Positions 1 through 8,400 of a stretch of 26,837 nucleotides of DNA are shown here, piece by piece; within the stretch, counting starts at the first letter, position 1; each line of letters begins with the position of its first letter. The notes beneath the pieces are model-generated. The model was not told the origin of the DNA, made no database searches, and saw only the letters and a list, made by a program, of their open reading frames with translations. The stretch lies in the NCBI GenBank assembly GCA_002371315.1, contig DFHL01000059.1, positions 329 through 27,165 on the forward strand. Reading direction: 5' to 3'. The translations under genes were made by a program, and so were the position numbers. This stretch comes from Bacteroidales bacterium UBA3724. Lineage in GTDB: Bacteria; Bacteroidota; Bacteroidia; Bacteroidales; P3.

Positions 1-1
1 C

Positions 2-1000
2 ATCGACGAGGCCATCGCCCTGGGTGCCAACCTGATAGTGAGCCACCACCCGCTCATCTTCGGCGGCCTGAAGCGACTGACGCCCGACAGCGCCACGCCG
101 AGGATGGTCATCCGCCTGATAGAGAACGGCATAGGCGTCTATGCCGCCCACACCAACCTCGACAATCTGCAGCAGGGCGTCAACGGCATCCTGGCGCGCA
201 AGCTGGGCCTTGAGGCCTGCCGCATACTGCGTCCCGTCGAGGGGGTGCTGCGCAAGCTGGTGACCTACGTCCCGACGGCCGACGCCGACCGCGTGCGCCA
301 GGCCCTGTTCGACGCCGGAGCCGGTGGCATAGGAGCCTATGACTGTTGCAGTTACAACAGCGACGGCTTCGGCACCTTCCGCGCCGGCGAGGGCTGCCAC
401 CCCCATTGCGGACAGATTGGCGAGCTGCACCGCGAGGCCGAGACGCGCATCGAGGTGATATACGAGAAACGCCTGGAACGCAAGCTGATACGCGCCCTCG
501 TCGAGGTGCACCCCTACGAAGAGCCGGCCTACGACTGCATACCGCTCGACAACGCCCTGCCCACGGTGGGCGCCGGGATGGTGGGCCGCCTGAGAGAGCC
601 GATGGCTGCCGCCGACTTTTTCGCGATGGTCAAGGAGCGCCTCGGCCTGCCCGTCGTCCGCATCTCGCAAATGGAAATTGGAAATCCGCAATCCGCCACT
701 AACAATTCACAATTCACAATTCACAATTCACTCGAAATTCAAAAAGTGGCCCTGTGCGGCGGCTCGGGGGCCTTCCTGATTGGCGACGCCAAAAGCTGCG
801 GCGCCGACGTCTACCTGACCGCCGACCTGAAATACCACGACTTCCAGAGCGCCGAGGGACGCATCCTGCTTGCCGATATAGGCCATTTCGAGAGCGAACA
901 ATTTGCAAAAGAAATTTTTTATGACGCAATATCAAAAAAATTTAGTAATTTCGCTTGCCATATTTCCCAAAAAGACAGGGGCTATATCTGCTATATATAA
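2..1000 (+). CDS. Nif3-like dinuclear metal centre protein (5' end outside window)
   Basis: The reading frame is open from base 2, so this is the 3' part of a gene that begins before the window; about 333 codons are visible. The motif LIVSHHPLIF near the start is the Nif3/YbgI (NIF3, PF01784) metal-ligand segment, followed by GLKRLT. The C-terminal HFESE motif (H893-E region) supplies the remaining ligands. A middle YqfO/CutA-like insert (VEVHPYEEPAYD) is typical of the longer, roughly 365-residue Bacteroidota/Firmicutes form. Members form hexameric toroids with a di-metal site, but the cellular role is uncertain (proposed GTP cyclohydrolase I type 2-like activity). Oddity: about 21 codons built from a 7-nt tandem repeat interrupt the region before the VALCGGSGAFL segment. 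The gene downstream is the zinc-ribbon protein that commonly follows it in Bacteroidales. Family identity is secure; the reaction is not. Confidence 0.93.
   Translation: MDEAIALGANLIVSHHPLIFGGLKRLTPDSATPRMVIRLIENGIGVYAAHTNLDNLQQGVNGILARKLGLEACRILRPVEGVLRKLVTYVPTADADRVRQALFDAGAGGIGAYDCCSYNSDGFGTFRAGEGCHPHCGQIGELHREAETRIEVIYEKRLERKLIRALVEVHPYEEPAYDCIPLDNALPTVGAGMVGRLREPMAAADFFAMVKERLGLPVVRISQMEIGNPQSATNNSQFTIHNSLEIQKVALCGGSGAFLIGDAKSCGADVYLTADLKYHDFQSAEGRILLADIGHFESEQFAKEIFYDAISKKFSNFACHISQKDRGYICYI
669..731 (+). repeat. Heptanucleotide tandem array inside nif3
   Basis: Nine consecutive 7-nt units can be laid out here. The first five are degenerate (aaatgga, aattgga, aatccgc, aatccgc, cactaac) and the last four are identical (AATTCAC, 704-731). 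The total of 63 nt is exactly 21 codons, so the frame of nif3 is preserved. The same AATTCAC unit appears in the intergenic array before the histidine ammonia-lyase gene. The encoded residues (rich in N, S, Q, I) are not expected in the family at this place. Confidence 0.85.
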
Positions 1001-1012
1001 TTAATATATAGC
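990..1012 (+). terminator. Possible weak stem-loop after nif3
   Basis: An 8-bp inverted repeat GCTATATA / TATATAGC with a 7-nt loop overlaps the nif3 stop codon (998-1000) and is followed by CTTTTGCCGCCTTTT. The stem is AT-rich and the T-tract is interrupted, so termination is only a possibility. Confidence 0.3.
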
Positions 1013-1073
1013 CTTTTGCCGCCTTTTGGGGGTATGCGTGCAGACCGTCGAATTTTAAAAAAATCAATATAAA

Positions 1074-1901
1074 ATGGCAAAAAAAGTCACAACGAAAAAA
1101 GAAACCGAGCAAGAAAATGCAGCCCCCACCATCATCCGCCCGCTGGATGCCGATGTCGCCGTCGAGAAGCGCCTCATAGCCCTCTACACGCTGCAAACCG
1201 TTGATTCAGAAATCGACAAGATTAAAATCATCCGCGGCGAGCTGCCCCAGGCCATACAAGACCTTGAGGACGAGATTGCCGGTCTCGAAACCCGTATCCA
1301 GAACTTCAACAACGAGATTAAGGCCACCGAGGAAAAAATGGCCGCCGAGAAGAGCGAGATTGCGGAGCACAACGAGATGACGAAGAAATATCAGAAGCAG
1401 CAGGACAACGTGCGCAACAACCGTGAGTTTGAAGCCATTAACAAAGAAATCGAGTACACCGGCCTGCAGATCCAGCTGTGCGAGCGCCGCCTGAAAGAGG
1501 GTGCCGCCCACATCAAGGAGCTGCAGCAGCACATCGCTGCCGCCGAACTGCTGCTCGAAAACCGCCGCAAAGACCTGCAAGTCAAGAAGGACGAGCTTGA
1601 CGACATCATCAAGGAGACCGAGAAGGACGAGGCACGTCTGCGCGAGAAGTCGCAGGAGCAGGAGCAGTACATCGAGCCGCGCTACCTGACGGCCTACAAG
1701 CGCATCCGCGGCGCCGCCCGCAACGGACTGGCCGTGGTCACCATCGACCGCGATGCCTGCGGCGGCTGCTTCAGCAAGATTCCGCCCCAGCGCCAGACCG
1801 AAATCAAGATGCACAAGAAAGTCATCGTCTGCGAGCACTGCGGCCGCATCCTGGTCGACGACAACATCGCCGAAATAGCCAAGGAAAATCTGGAGAAATA
1901 A
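1074..1901 (+). CDS. Coiled-coil protein with C-terminal C4 zinc ribbon
   Basis: This 275-residue protein has a charged N-terminal tail rich in Lys, Glu and Thr, a long coiled coil (about residues 35-205, heptad-rich in E, K, L, I and Q), and a C-terminal zinc ribbon with CxxC pairs at C229/C232 and C253/C256. This is the domain layout of the zf-RING_7 / C4-type zinc-ribbon family (PF02591), whose members are thought to bind nucleic acid or ribosomes, with no firmly established role in Bacteroidota. The ATG at 1074 lies in an AT-rich stretch (ATATAAAATGG) and begins the only plausible reading. It follows nif3 by 73 bp and keeps the neighbour order common in Bacteroidales. It is cytoplasmic, with no signal or membrane segment. 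Confidence 0.9.
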   Translation: MAKKVTTKKETEQENAAPTIIRPLDADVAVEKRLIALYTLQTVDSEIDKIKIIRGELPQAIQDLEDEIAGLETRIQNFNNEIKATEEKMAAEKSEIAEHNEMTKKYQKQQDNVRNNREFEAINKEIEYTGLQIQLCERRLKEGAAHIKELQQHIAAAELLLENRRKDLQVKKDELDDIIKETEKDEARLREKSQEQEQYIEPRYLTAYKRIRGAARNGLAVVTIDRDACGGCFSKIPPQRQTEIKMHKKVIVCEHCGRILVDDNIAEIAKENLEK

Positions 1902-1908
1902 TAAGATA

Positions 1909-2009
1909 GTGACCTGTGACCTGTGACCTGTGAAACGAATGCGCTCGTGTCACTGGTCACAATTCACAATTCACAATTCACAACTACCAATTCGCAACTA
2001 TCAATTCAC
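1909..2009 (+). repeat. Two-armed heptanucleotide repeat element upstream of hutH
   Basis: The left arm is four 7-nt units (GTGACCT three times, then GTGAAAC; 1909-1936). A central segment contains the near-palindrome ACGAATGCGCTCGT. The right arm is seven 7-nt units (AATTCAC three times, then AACTACC, AATTCGC, AACTATC, AATTCAC; 1961-2009). The left units begin with GTGA and the right units end with TCAC, so the element can fold as an imperfect hairpin. It fills almost the entire gap between the zinc-ribbon gene and hutH and runs up to seven A residues directly before the hutH ATG. A close relative lies at 19715-19774. Confidence 0.85.
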
Positions 2010-2016
2010 AAAAAAA

Positions 2017-3513
2017 ATGATTCATCATATCACACCCGATACCCCTTTGACGATTGCCAAAATCAAAGAGATAATTGACAACAAGATGACCCTCGCCCTC
2101 AGCGACGAGGCCAAACGCCGCATCGAGAAATGCCGCAACTACCTGAACAACAAGATGGAGACGCAGAAGGAGCCCATCTATGGCGTCACCACCGGTTTCG
2201 GCAGCCTGTGCAACATCAGCATCAGCAAGGAGCAACTCAGCCAGCTGCAAAAGAACCTCGTGATGAGCCACGCCTGCGGCGTTGGCGACGAGGTGCCGCA
2301 AGAGGTTGTGCGCCTGATGCTTCTGCTCAAGGCCCAGAACTTCTGCTTCGGCTATAGCGGAGCGCAGCTGCAGACGGTGCAGCGCCTTGTCGACTGCTTC
2401 AACGACGACATCCTGCCCGTGGTCTACCAGCAGGGCAGCCTTGGCGCCAGCGGCGACCTGTGCCCGCTTGCTAACCTGATGCTCCCCTCCGTCCTCGGTA
2501 TGGGCGAAGTGTACTGGAAAGGCCGTCGCTGCACGGCCGAAGAGGTCTACAAGGCCAAAGGCTGGCAGCCCATCGAGCTGCAGAGCAAAGAGGGTCTGGC
2601 CCTGCTGAACGGCACGCAGTTTATGAGCAGCTATGCCGTGTGGAGCCTGATGAAGGCCGAGCGCCTCAGCCAGCAGGCCGATATGATTCTGAGCCTCAGC
2701 CTCGACGCTTTCGACGGCCGCATCGAGCCTTTCTACGAGTGCCTGCACCTGGTGCGTCCCCACAAGGGCCAGCTGCAGACCGCCGAGGCTGTGCGCCGCT
2801 ACACCGAGGGCAGCGAGATTATCCGTCGCCACAAGGAGCACGTGCAGGATCCCTACAGCTTCCGCTGCGCCCCGCAGGTGCACGGTGCCGCCAAGGACAC
2901 CATCGCCTATGTGCGTAGCGTCGTCGAGACCGAAATCAACTCCACCACTGACAACCCCATCGTCCTGCCCGACGAGGATATGGTCATCAGCGGTGGCCAC
3001 TTCCACGGCGAGCCTTTGGCTATGGTGCTTGATTTCCTGGCCATTGCCGTCGCCGAGCTGGGTGCCATCAGCGAGCGCCGCACCTATCAGCTCATCGATG
3101 CCAAGCGCGGCCTGCCGAGCTTCCTCGTTGCCAAGCCGGGCCTGAACAGCGGCTTTATGATTCCGCAGTACACCGCCGCCGCCATCGTCAGCCAGACCAA
3201 GCAGCTCTGCACCCCCTGCAGCGTCGACAGCATCCCCAGCAGCCAGAACCAGGAGGACCTGGTCAGTATGGGCGGCAACGCTGCCACCAAGTGCTACCGC
3301 GTGATGGAGAACGTGGAGCGCGTACTGGCCATCGAGCTCTTCAACGCAGCCCAGGCTCTCGACTTCCGCCATCAGGAAGGCCTCAAGAGCAGCCCCTTCA
3401 TCGAAAAGATGTTCGCCGACTTCCGCAAGGTGGTCAACTTTGTCGACATCGACGAGGTAATGTACCGCCACATCCACAGCAGCGTCAAATTCCTGCAGGA
3501 AATGGCGATGTAA
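2017..3513 (+). CDS. hutH: Histidine ammonia-lyase
   Basis: This 498-residue enzyme deaminates L-histidine to urocanate and ammonia, the first step of histidine degradation. The MIO prosthetic group forms from Ala144-Ser145-Gly146 in GASGDL. The catalytic tyrosine motif is YGVTTGFG (Tyr55), and SH at 84-85 (LVMSHA) is the histidine-type substrate selectivity pair, as opposed to FL or YH in phenylalanine and tyrosine lyases. Also seen are TTDNP and NQED near the C-terminal third. One oddity is QEDLVSM where most HutH proteins have QEDHVSM; the catalytic Glu is kept. The frame stays open upstream to 1930, but that part is translated repeat DNA, so the ATG at 2017 after AAAAAAA is chosen. The other hut genes (hutU, hutI, ftcD) are not in the window. 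Confidence 0.95.
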   Translation: MIHHITPDTPLTIAKIKEIIDNKMTLALSDEAKRRIEKCRNYLNNKMETQKEPIYGVTTGFGSLCNISISKEQLSQLQKNLVMSHACGVGDEVPQEVVRLMLLLKAQNFCFGYSGAQLQTVQRLVDCFNDDILPVVYQQGSLGASGDLCPLANLMLPSVLGMGEVYWKGRRCTAEEVYKAKGWQPIELQSKEGLALLNGTQFMSSYAVWSLMKAERLSQQADMILSLSLDAFDGRIEPFYECLHLVRPHKGQLQTAEAVRRYTEGSEIIRRHKEHVQDPYSFRCAPQVHGAAKDTIAYVRSVVETEINSTTDNPIVLPDEDMVISGGHFHGEPLAMVLDFLAIAVAELGAISERRTYQLIDAKRGLPSFLVAKPGLNSGFMIPQYTAAAIVSQTKQLCTPCSVDSIPSSQNQEDLVSMGGNAATKCYRVMENVERVLAIELFNAAQALDFRHQEGLKSSPFIEKMFADFRKVVNFVDIDEVMYRHIHSSVKFLQEMAM

Positions 3514-3600
3514 TAACGAAATGTCGTTATAACGAGATAACGATATAACGTTATAACGGAAAATCGACATAACGAGATAACGGAATAACGTTATAACGAC
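3513..3600 (+). repeat. Octanucleotide tandem array ATAACGNN
   Basis: Eleven back-to-back 8-nt units follow the hutH stop codon. Nine match ATAACGNN (NN = AA, AG, AT, TT, GA, AG, GA, TT, AC) and two are variants (atgtcgtt, aaatcgac). Within it, 3530-3558 and 3570-3598 are near-identical 29-nt copies with a 40-nt period, that is five units. A second array of the same type lies at 4438-4485, on the other side of the four-helix-bundle gene. Confidence 0.88.
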
Positions 3601-3633
3601 AAAAAAAACAACGCAAAAGCGTTGTTTTTTTTT
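3601..3633. terminator. Bidirectional intrinsic terminator
   Basis: The stem CAACGC / GCGTTG closes on an AAAA loop and is flanked by eight A on the left and nine T on the right, so it can act in both directions. It lies between the convergent hutH (+) and four-helix-bundle (-) genes. Confidence 0.88.
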
Positions 3634-3636
3634 GTT

Positions 3637-4377
3637 TTATACAATATTCCTTGTCCCGTTGCATTCCGGATAGCCGCTGCAACTCCAGAACAGCTTTCCT
3701 GAATTGATGCCTTTCCTTACCATTCTCTTAATCATCGGCCTACCGCATTTGGGGCACTGCGGCGCGCCGTCGGCGACGCTTTGCTGCGCCCGCGCTGCAA
3801 GTCTTTCGGCCGTAAGGGCTTCTGTAAACCCTCCTTCCTTGCGGAAGATGTCCAACTGGGTCTCTATCTGTTTGCCGAGCATCATCACCAGCCTATTGCA
3901 CAGAATGAGGATGCAATTGGCAGCCGTCAGCGAGTCGTCGTTTTTCAGCCACTTGTCGAACTTTTGTTGCTGTTTCAGAATATGGATGCCGCTTTGGTGC
4001 AGCACATCGTCGGTATAGTCAGGACGGTCGAGAGTTGTGGCACTCACTTCGCGATATTCATCGGAGTAGATCGACCAAGGGACTTCGCCGAGATGCAGGA
4101 GCCAATTGACAAAGTCATTGGCCAATTCGGCCAAACTGGCTCGTGCCACATCGGTGAGTTTCATTTCGGTCTCTTTCGATGTTGAGTGGCGCGAATTGCC
4201 TTCGGCTATGTTGGCAGGAGCCGAACGGGCAGCCTGCGTCATCTGGTCAAACTGGCGTCCGCAAGGGTCGTTGGTACGGTTCAGGAAGCGAAGGCAAAAG
4301 TCTTGAGTGGCCAGCTGAACGACATTAGCCATCACCCAAGTATCGAGCCAAAAATAACCGAAATTCCTGATTTGCAT
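3637..4377 (-). CDS. Four helix bundle suffix protein with topoisomerase-type zinc finger
   Basis: The product is 246 residues. Residues 1-190 are a helical bundle of the S23-like 'four helix bundle suffix' type (TIGR04258): segments such as QAARSAPANIAEGNSR and TDVARASLAELANDFV are characteristic. The C-terminus (about 208-243) is a C4 zinc finger like those at the ends of topoisomerase I (CPKCGRPM then FWSCSGYPEC), so it probably binds nucleic acid. The function of the family is unknown. The open frame continues upstream to 4671, but that part reads through the 8-nt repeat array and into the next gene; the ATG at 4377 (MQIRNFGYF) matches the family start. The gene is bracketed by octamer arrays on both sides. 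Confidence 0.88.
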   Translation of the reverse strand: MQIRNFGYFWLDTWVMANVVQLATQDFCLRFLNRTNDPCGRQFDQMTQAARSAPANIAEGNSRHSTSKETEMKLTDVARASLAELANDFVNWLLHLGEVPWSIYSDEYREVSATTLDRPDYTDDVLHQSGIHILKQQQKFDKWLKNDDSLTAANCILILCNRLVMMLGKQIETQLDIFRKEGGFTEALTAERLAARAQQSVADGAPQCPKCGRPMIKRMVRKGINSGKLFWSCSGYPECNGTRNIV

Positions 4378-4437
4378 AGCGATATTATTATCTTTAATAA
4401 ACGGATTTGAAGAATAATTGTATTGAGAGGAATTTAT

Positions 4438-4485
4438 TTCGTTATAACGATATATCGATGTATCGTTATAACGACTTTTCGAAAT
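4438..4485 (-). repeat. Octanucleotide tandem array (second copy)
   Basis: Six 8-nt units with a constant CG at the same register: on the minus strand ATTTCGAA, AAGTCGTT, ATAACGAT, ACATCGAT, ATATCGTT, ATAACGAA. It is the same family as the array at 3513-3600 and lies just upstream of the four-helix-bundle gene. The gap 4378-4520 contains nothing else recognised. Confidence 0.8.
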
Positions 4486-4520
4486 AATAGAAGTTCCTTT
4501 TATTATATGGGATGCTTGTA

Positions 4521-5381
4521 TCACGCTTTGGGTTTCGGGACGCGGGTGCCGAGGGCGGAGACGTACTCCATATCGGGGCTGCCTTCGATGGTGTCGCTCT
4601 TGGCCGAGAGATTGTCGAGGAAATGGACCAGCATAGCCTCTTGTGAGCAGGGCAGCACCGGCGAGCCCCACTCCTTCTGGCCGTGGTGCGAGAGGACGAT
4701 ATGGACAATACGCTGCACCTCGTCCTGCGGAACGGAACGGCGTTCCAGCTCGCGCTGCAGAGCCACGGCAGAGATGTAGATGTGGCCCAGCAGGACATCT
4801 TCGGGCTGCACGTCGCCGTCGCGGTTGTAGGTCTGCACCTTGCCATAGTCGTGGAAAAGGATGGCCAACGCGCAGTGGTCCACACGGATAGGGTAAGGCA
4901 TACAGGGGGCGATGCCTTCGAGCATATGGAGCATCTGATAGACGTGGTTGAGCAGGCCGCCGCGGAAGGCGTGGTGGATGCTGCTGGCGGCAGGATATTG
5001 CGAATAAGGCTGATAGAGCTTGTCGGCCACGTCGGCGATTATCTCTTTGTACGGCGATTCAGCGCACATCTGCACAAGGTGGGCGACAGTTGCATCCCAC
5101 GCACTGCGCTCCACAGGCCGCGGCAGAAGGGCATAGAGCGGATGCGACGCATCGGGCATCGCGCCGGGCCGCATATCGCCGCGCTTGGCCGACCGCTTGC
5201 CGTCATTGTTCTGCATTGTGACGAAGCTGACCAGCTGGCCGACAGTGGGGGCATCGTTGGGTGCAACGTCCCAGACGGCGAGGCTGAACTCTTCTTCCTG
5301 GTTCTTTATTTTCAGATTGCAATAGGGCGAACCCAAGCGCGTGGTGCCGTTGGTACGGCCGATAACGATGTATTCTGTCAT
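4521..5381 (-). CDS. YhaM-like HD-domain 3'-5' exoribonuclease/phosphohydrolase
   Basis: The product is 286 residues. Residues 1-60 resemble an OB-fold nucleic-acid-binding domain. From about 105 onward there is an HD domain with the metal-binding residues in order: H136/H137 (HHAFRGGLLNH), H146, H177-D178 (FHDYGK), H200, H232/H233 (LSHHG) and D256 (LDNLSAK). This spacing, together with GSPV and the C-terminal EAMLVHFLDN segment, is that of the YhaM/CBF1 family, which in Firmicutes degrades RNA 3' to 5' using Mn2+. RNA turnover in the cytoplasm is the likely role; the substrate here is inferred from the family. The start at 5381 is supported by the family N-terminus. The G-rich repeat lies directly upstream. 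Confidence 0.87.
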   Translation of the reverse strand: MTEYIVIGRTNGTTRLGSPYCNLKIKNQEEEFSLAVWDVAPNDAPTVGQLVSFVTMQNNDGKRSAKRGDMRPGAMPDASHPLYALLPRPVERSAWDATVAHLVQMCAESPYKEIIADVADKLYQPYSQYPAASSIHHAFRGGLLNHVYQMLHMLEGIAPCMPYPIRVDHCALAILFHDYGKVQTYNRDGDVQPEDVLLGHIYISAVALQRELERRSVPQDEVQRIVHIVLSHHGQKEWGSPVLPCSQEAMLVHFLDNLSAKSDTIEGSPDMEYVSALGTRVPKPKA

Positions 5382-5385
5382 ATAT

Positions 5386-5473
5386 GGTTTAAGGGGTTTT
5401 AGGGTTTGAGGGTTTAAGGGGTTTTAGGGTTTTAGGGGTTGAAGGTTTAAGGGTTTTAGGGTTTAAGGGTTAA
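5386..5473 (+). repeat. G-rich octanucleotide array (GGGTTTNA)
   Basis: About eleven units of 7-9 nt, mostly 8, with consensus GGGTTTNA, for example ggggtttta, gggtttga, gggtttaa. It fills the space between the stop codon of the type IX secretion substrate and the start of the HD-domain gene. The + strand has many runs of three to four G, which could form G-quadruplexes; the minus strand (CCCTAAAA-like) would be in the leader of the HD gene. It resembles telomeric repeat sequence only by composition. Confidence 0.88.
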
Positions 5474-5476
5474 AGA

Positions 5477-8400
5477 TTATCTTATAACTTCTACAACGCC
5501 TTTATGCTCAATCTGTCGCGTTGCTGTGGCAGTGAAGAAGACATAATAGTATGTGCCGTCTGGCGTCTTGGTTTTGTTGGGATCCCAAAAATCCGACTCC
5601 GACTTGATGTTGTCGCAACCATATATCAGACGGCCCCAGCGGTCGTAGACATACAGTCGCGGAGTGTCCAGAATAGTACTCTCCAACAAGCCGACAATGC
5701 CCAAATAATCATTATAGCCGTCACCGTTCGGTGTTACGACATTGGGGAACCGAAGTACGACAACGTTAAGGTCGAGAGCATAAATACTGTCGCATCCGTG
5801 GACATCGGTATATTGCCGCCAATAATGTCCCGAGGCATCGCAACGGAAATTGTCGTCGCTGTACACCTCGCCATAAAGAATTTCAGCCTCTATAATGTCG
5901 GCAAATAGCTTGTACCTTTTAAAATCAAGGCAATAAATACTGTCGCAGCCGTCCACCGTCACGTAGGAATGAGTATAGAACCCCGTCGAATCGACACTGA
6001 ACTCGCTGTTGGAGAAAGACATATCGCAGGTCGCAGCCACCACGGTGTCGTAAAAGGCGGGAAACACAGTCACATCGACATTGACCAACGAATCGCATCC
6101 ATAACGGTTGACGAGCGACAGGTCGTAGACCCCAGTGCTGTCGGCAAAGAACCCCAGCGTGTCGCACCATCGCGGACAGGTGACGACAGCAAAAGTATCC
6201 GCATCGGCATAATGTACTGCGATGTTGTGAAACACCGTATCGGTACAGGACTTGTAGTCGGCAACAACATAAAACGATGTGTCGCCTGACAATACAACCG
6301 TCAAAACAGAGTCGGTCGCAGCATTGCTCCAATGCAACAGCGTCTCATCGACAGGCGACACACGCGCCACAAGAGTCACCGTATCGCCAAAGCAGGCAGA
6401 TGTGTCGCCAACAATGCTATGCGAATGGAAAACATTCTGATTGATAACCCGCGACACGCTGTCGGCGCAATACGAATCGCTCAGACGGCAATGCAGAGTG
6501 ACATAATATGCCCCATTGCCGGCAATATCGATGGCCACAGTGTCGCCAACATAACGCGTGCCGTTCACCGTCCATTCAATACCCACGACAGTCTGCCTGA
6601 CGAATGGCAGAAAGGACGAATCGATGTCTACGCGGCTTCTGTTATAGAGAACCAGCTGTCGGCCGCAAGTGTCTATCTCGTAGTCAAACATAGCCTTCGG
6701 CACCGGCAGGACGGCTCGCGACGAGACCGCGAAACTGCATTCCGGCTTGCCTATAAAAGTCGCATAGCAATGATAAAGAGTACTGTCCGCAGGAACCTTA
6801 ATCTCATTCTCTGTCGAAATGACCGTGGTGTCACCATCCCGCATCCAGCGATACTCAAAACCAAGAGGGACGTGAAGCCTCACAGAGTCATTGCCTTCAC
6901 AAAGATTGATAAGCGCAATGCGTTTACTATCGCAATGTATTGTGAAATAGGCGTAACCGAAATGACCGCCATCCGCACAGTCCTTAGTCGTAAGGCGTAT
7001 CCTGACCGTCTGGCCGTGATAGGACGCTATATCGAGGCCCACAGTCGTCCAGTCCTTCCATATCACATTCGTCCGCGCAACGACGTTCCAGCCCATATCG
7101 CCAGCAGCATAGAAGTCGGCATAGCAGCAGGTTGAATCGATCAGATTGCCGTATTGATCAAGCAGCTCCAGCGTGAAGTGAGGCTGGTTGCTGCTGTTGT
7201 GGTTAGGATTCTGCATCACCACAGCATAATTCAACACCAGCATATCCTTGTCCAGACTGTCAACATAATAGTCGTAAGTGACCGTTTCGCCCTGCGCACC
7301 TATGTCGTCGTTGCCCAGCCGGAACGACGCCAGCTCACCTACAGGCACACAACGCAGCATACCATCCGTGTTCGGGTCGCGCTGCGTCGTGTCGCTGATC
7401 ACCGTGTGACGGCCTGGCGCCAAACCACCGTGCAACGAAGGCAACCCGTAACTTCCATAGGCGAAATGCGTAGTCGCCAGTCCCCCGGTGTTCACATAAT
7501 CAATACAATTGTCTATGTTCGTCACGACCATAATCGTCGACGGATAGCAGGCCGGAATCGAGCCCGAGCAAAGCGGACAAACCGTAAAACGATAGCCCGT
7601 CAATGGCGAAAGCCCGTCGACGCGATAACTCGTAGTCCCAAAGCCAAGTGTGTCAAGCACAACGTCATACTCGGCCGACTGCCCTGCCCCTCGCATTGAG
7701 ACCACATACACCGTCGACGAATCCTGCGCCTCGTTCCAATGCAGCACCAACGATTCTCCCGTCACGCTGTCACATCTGATTCCGCCCACCGACTCCCGGC
7801 AGCCGCCATAGGGCAGTTGTATCTGCAGAACATTGCACACATATTGGCAAACACTCGACACGTAAACCGTTTTGCCATAGCAGGGATAATCGTAAGGAAT
7901 GCGCAACTCGCCAACATCGCCAGAAACAACAGTGTCAAAAAAATGTCCCATATCCCAGACGTGCCAATATTCAGGTATCGTATCCGACACCCAAGTCAGG
8001 ACTATCGTATCAGCAAGCTCCTGAACAGCAAAGGACTGCGGTTTCAGACAAGGACATTCGAAAGGCCGCTCGTAAATATTGCTGTAGCCCACCGTCGTAG
8101 GCGAACACGCGCCCATCGAATCCACATAGATCCTATATGCCACCCTGCAACCCACAGGAACGTCATAGACCCACATTTCCTCAACATCCAGCGTGTCAGT
8201 TGTATAAATGCCAGAATTGAGAAGGAAACTGTTCAACTCCTCATCCGTACACACAATCGCCCAATCAATGTACCACACTGTGTTCAAATAGGTTCCACTC
8301 CACGAAATGTGCACCGTCGTACTGTCGACAAACTCCGTAGCCACATCACGGGCCACATCATTGTCGTATTCACACAATATCACTTCAAAGCCATCCGTCG

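Noticed and set aside
1909..2009. CRISPR-like array
   Set aside because: Units of 7 nt directly joined without spacers are tandem repeats; no cas genes are present.
1984..3570. A 528-codon open frame antisense to hutH
   Set aside because: It is a GC-rich shadow of the hutH codons; its composition (Ala, Leu, His, Val) is typical of antisense reading and it matches no family.
5386..5473. Eukaryotic telomere contamination
   Set aside because: Units vary in length and sequence, and the repeat sits between two intact bacterial genes.
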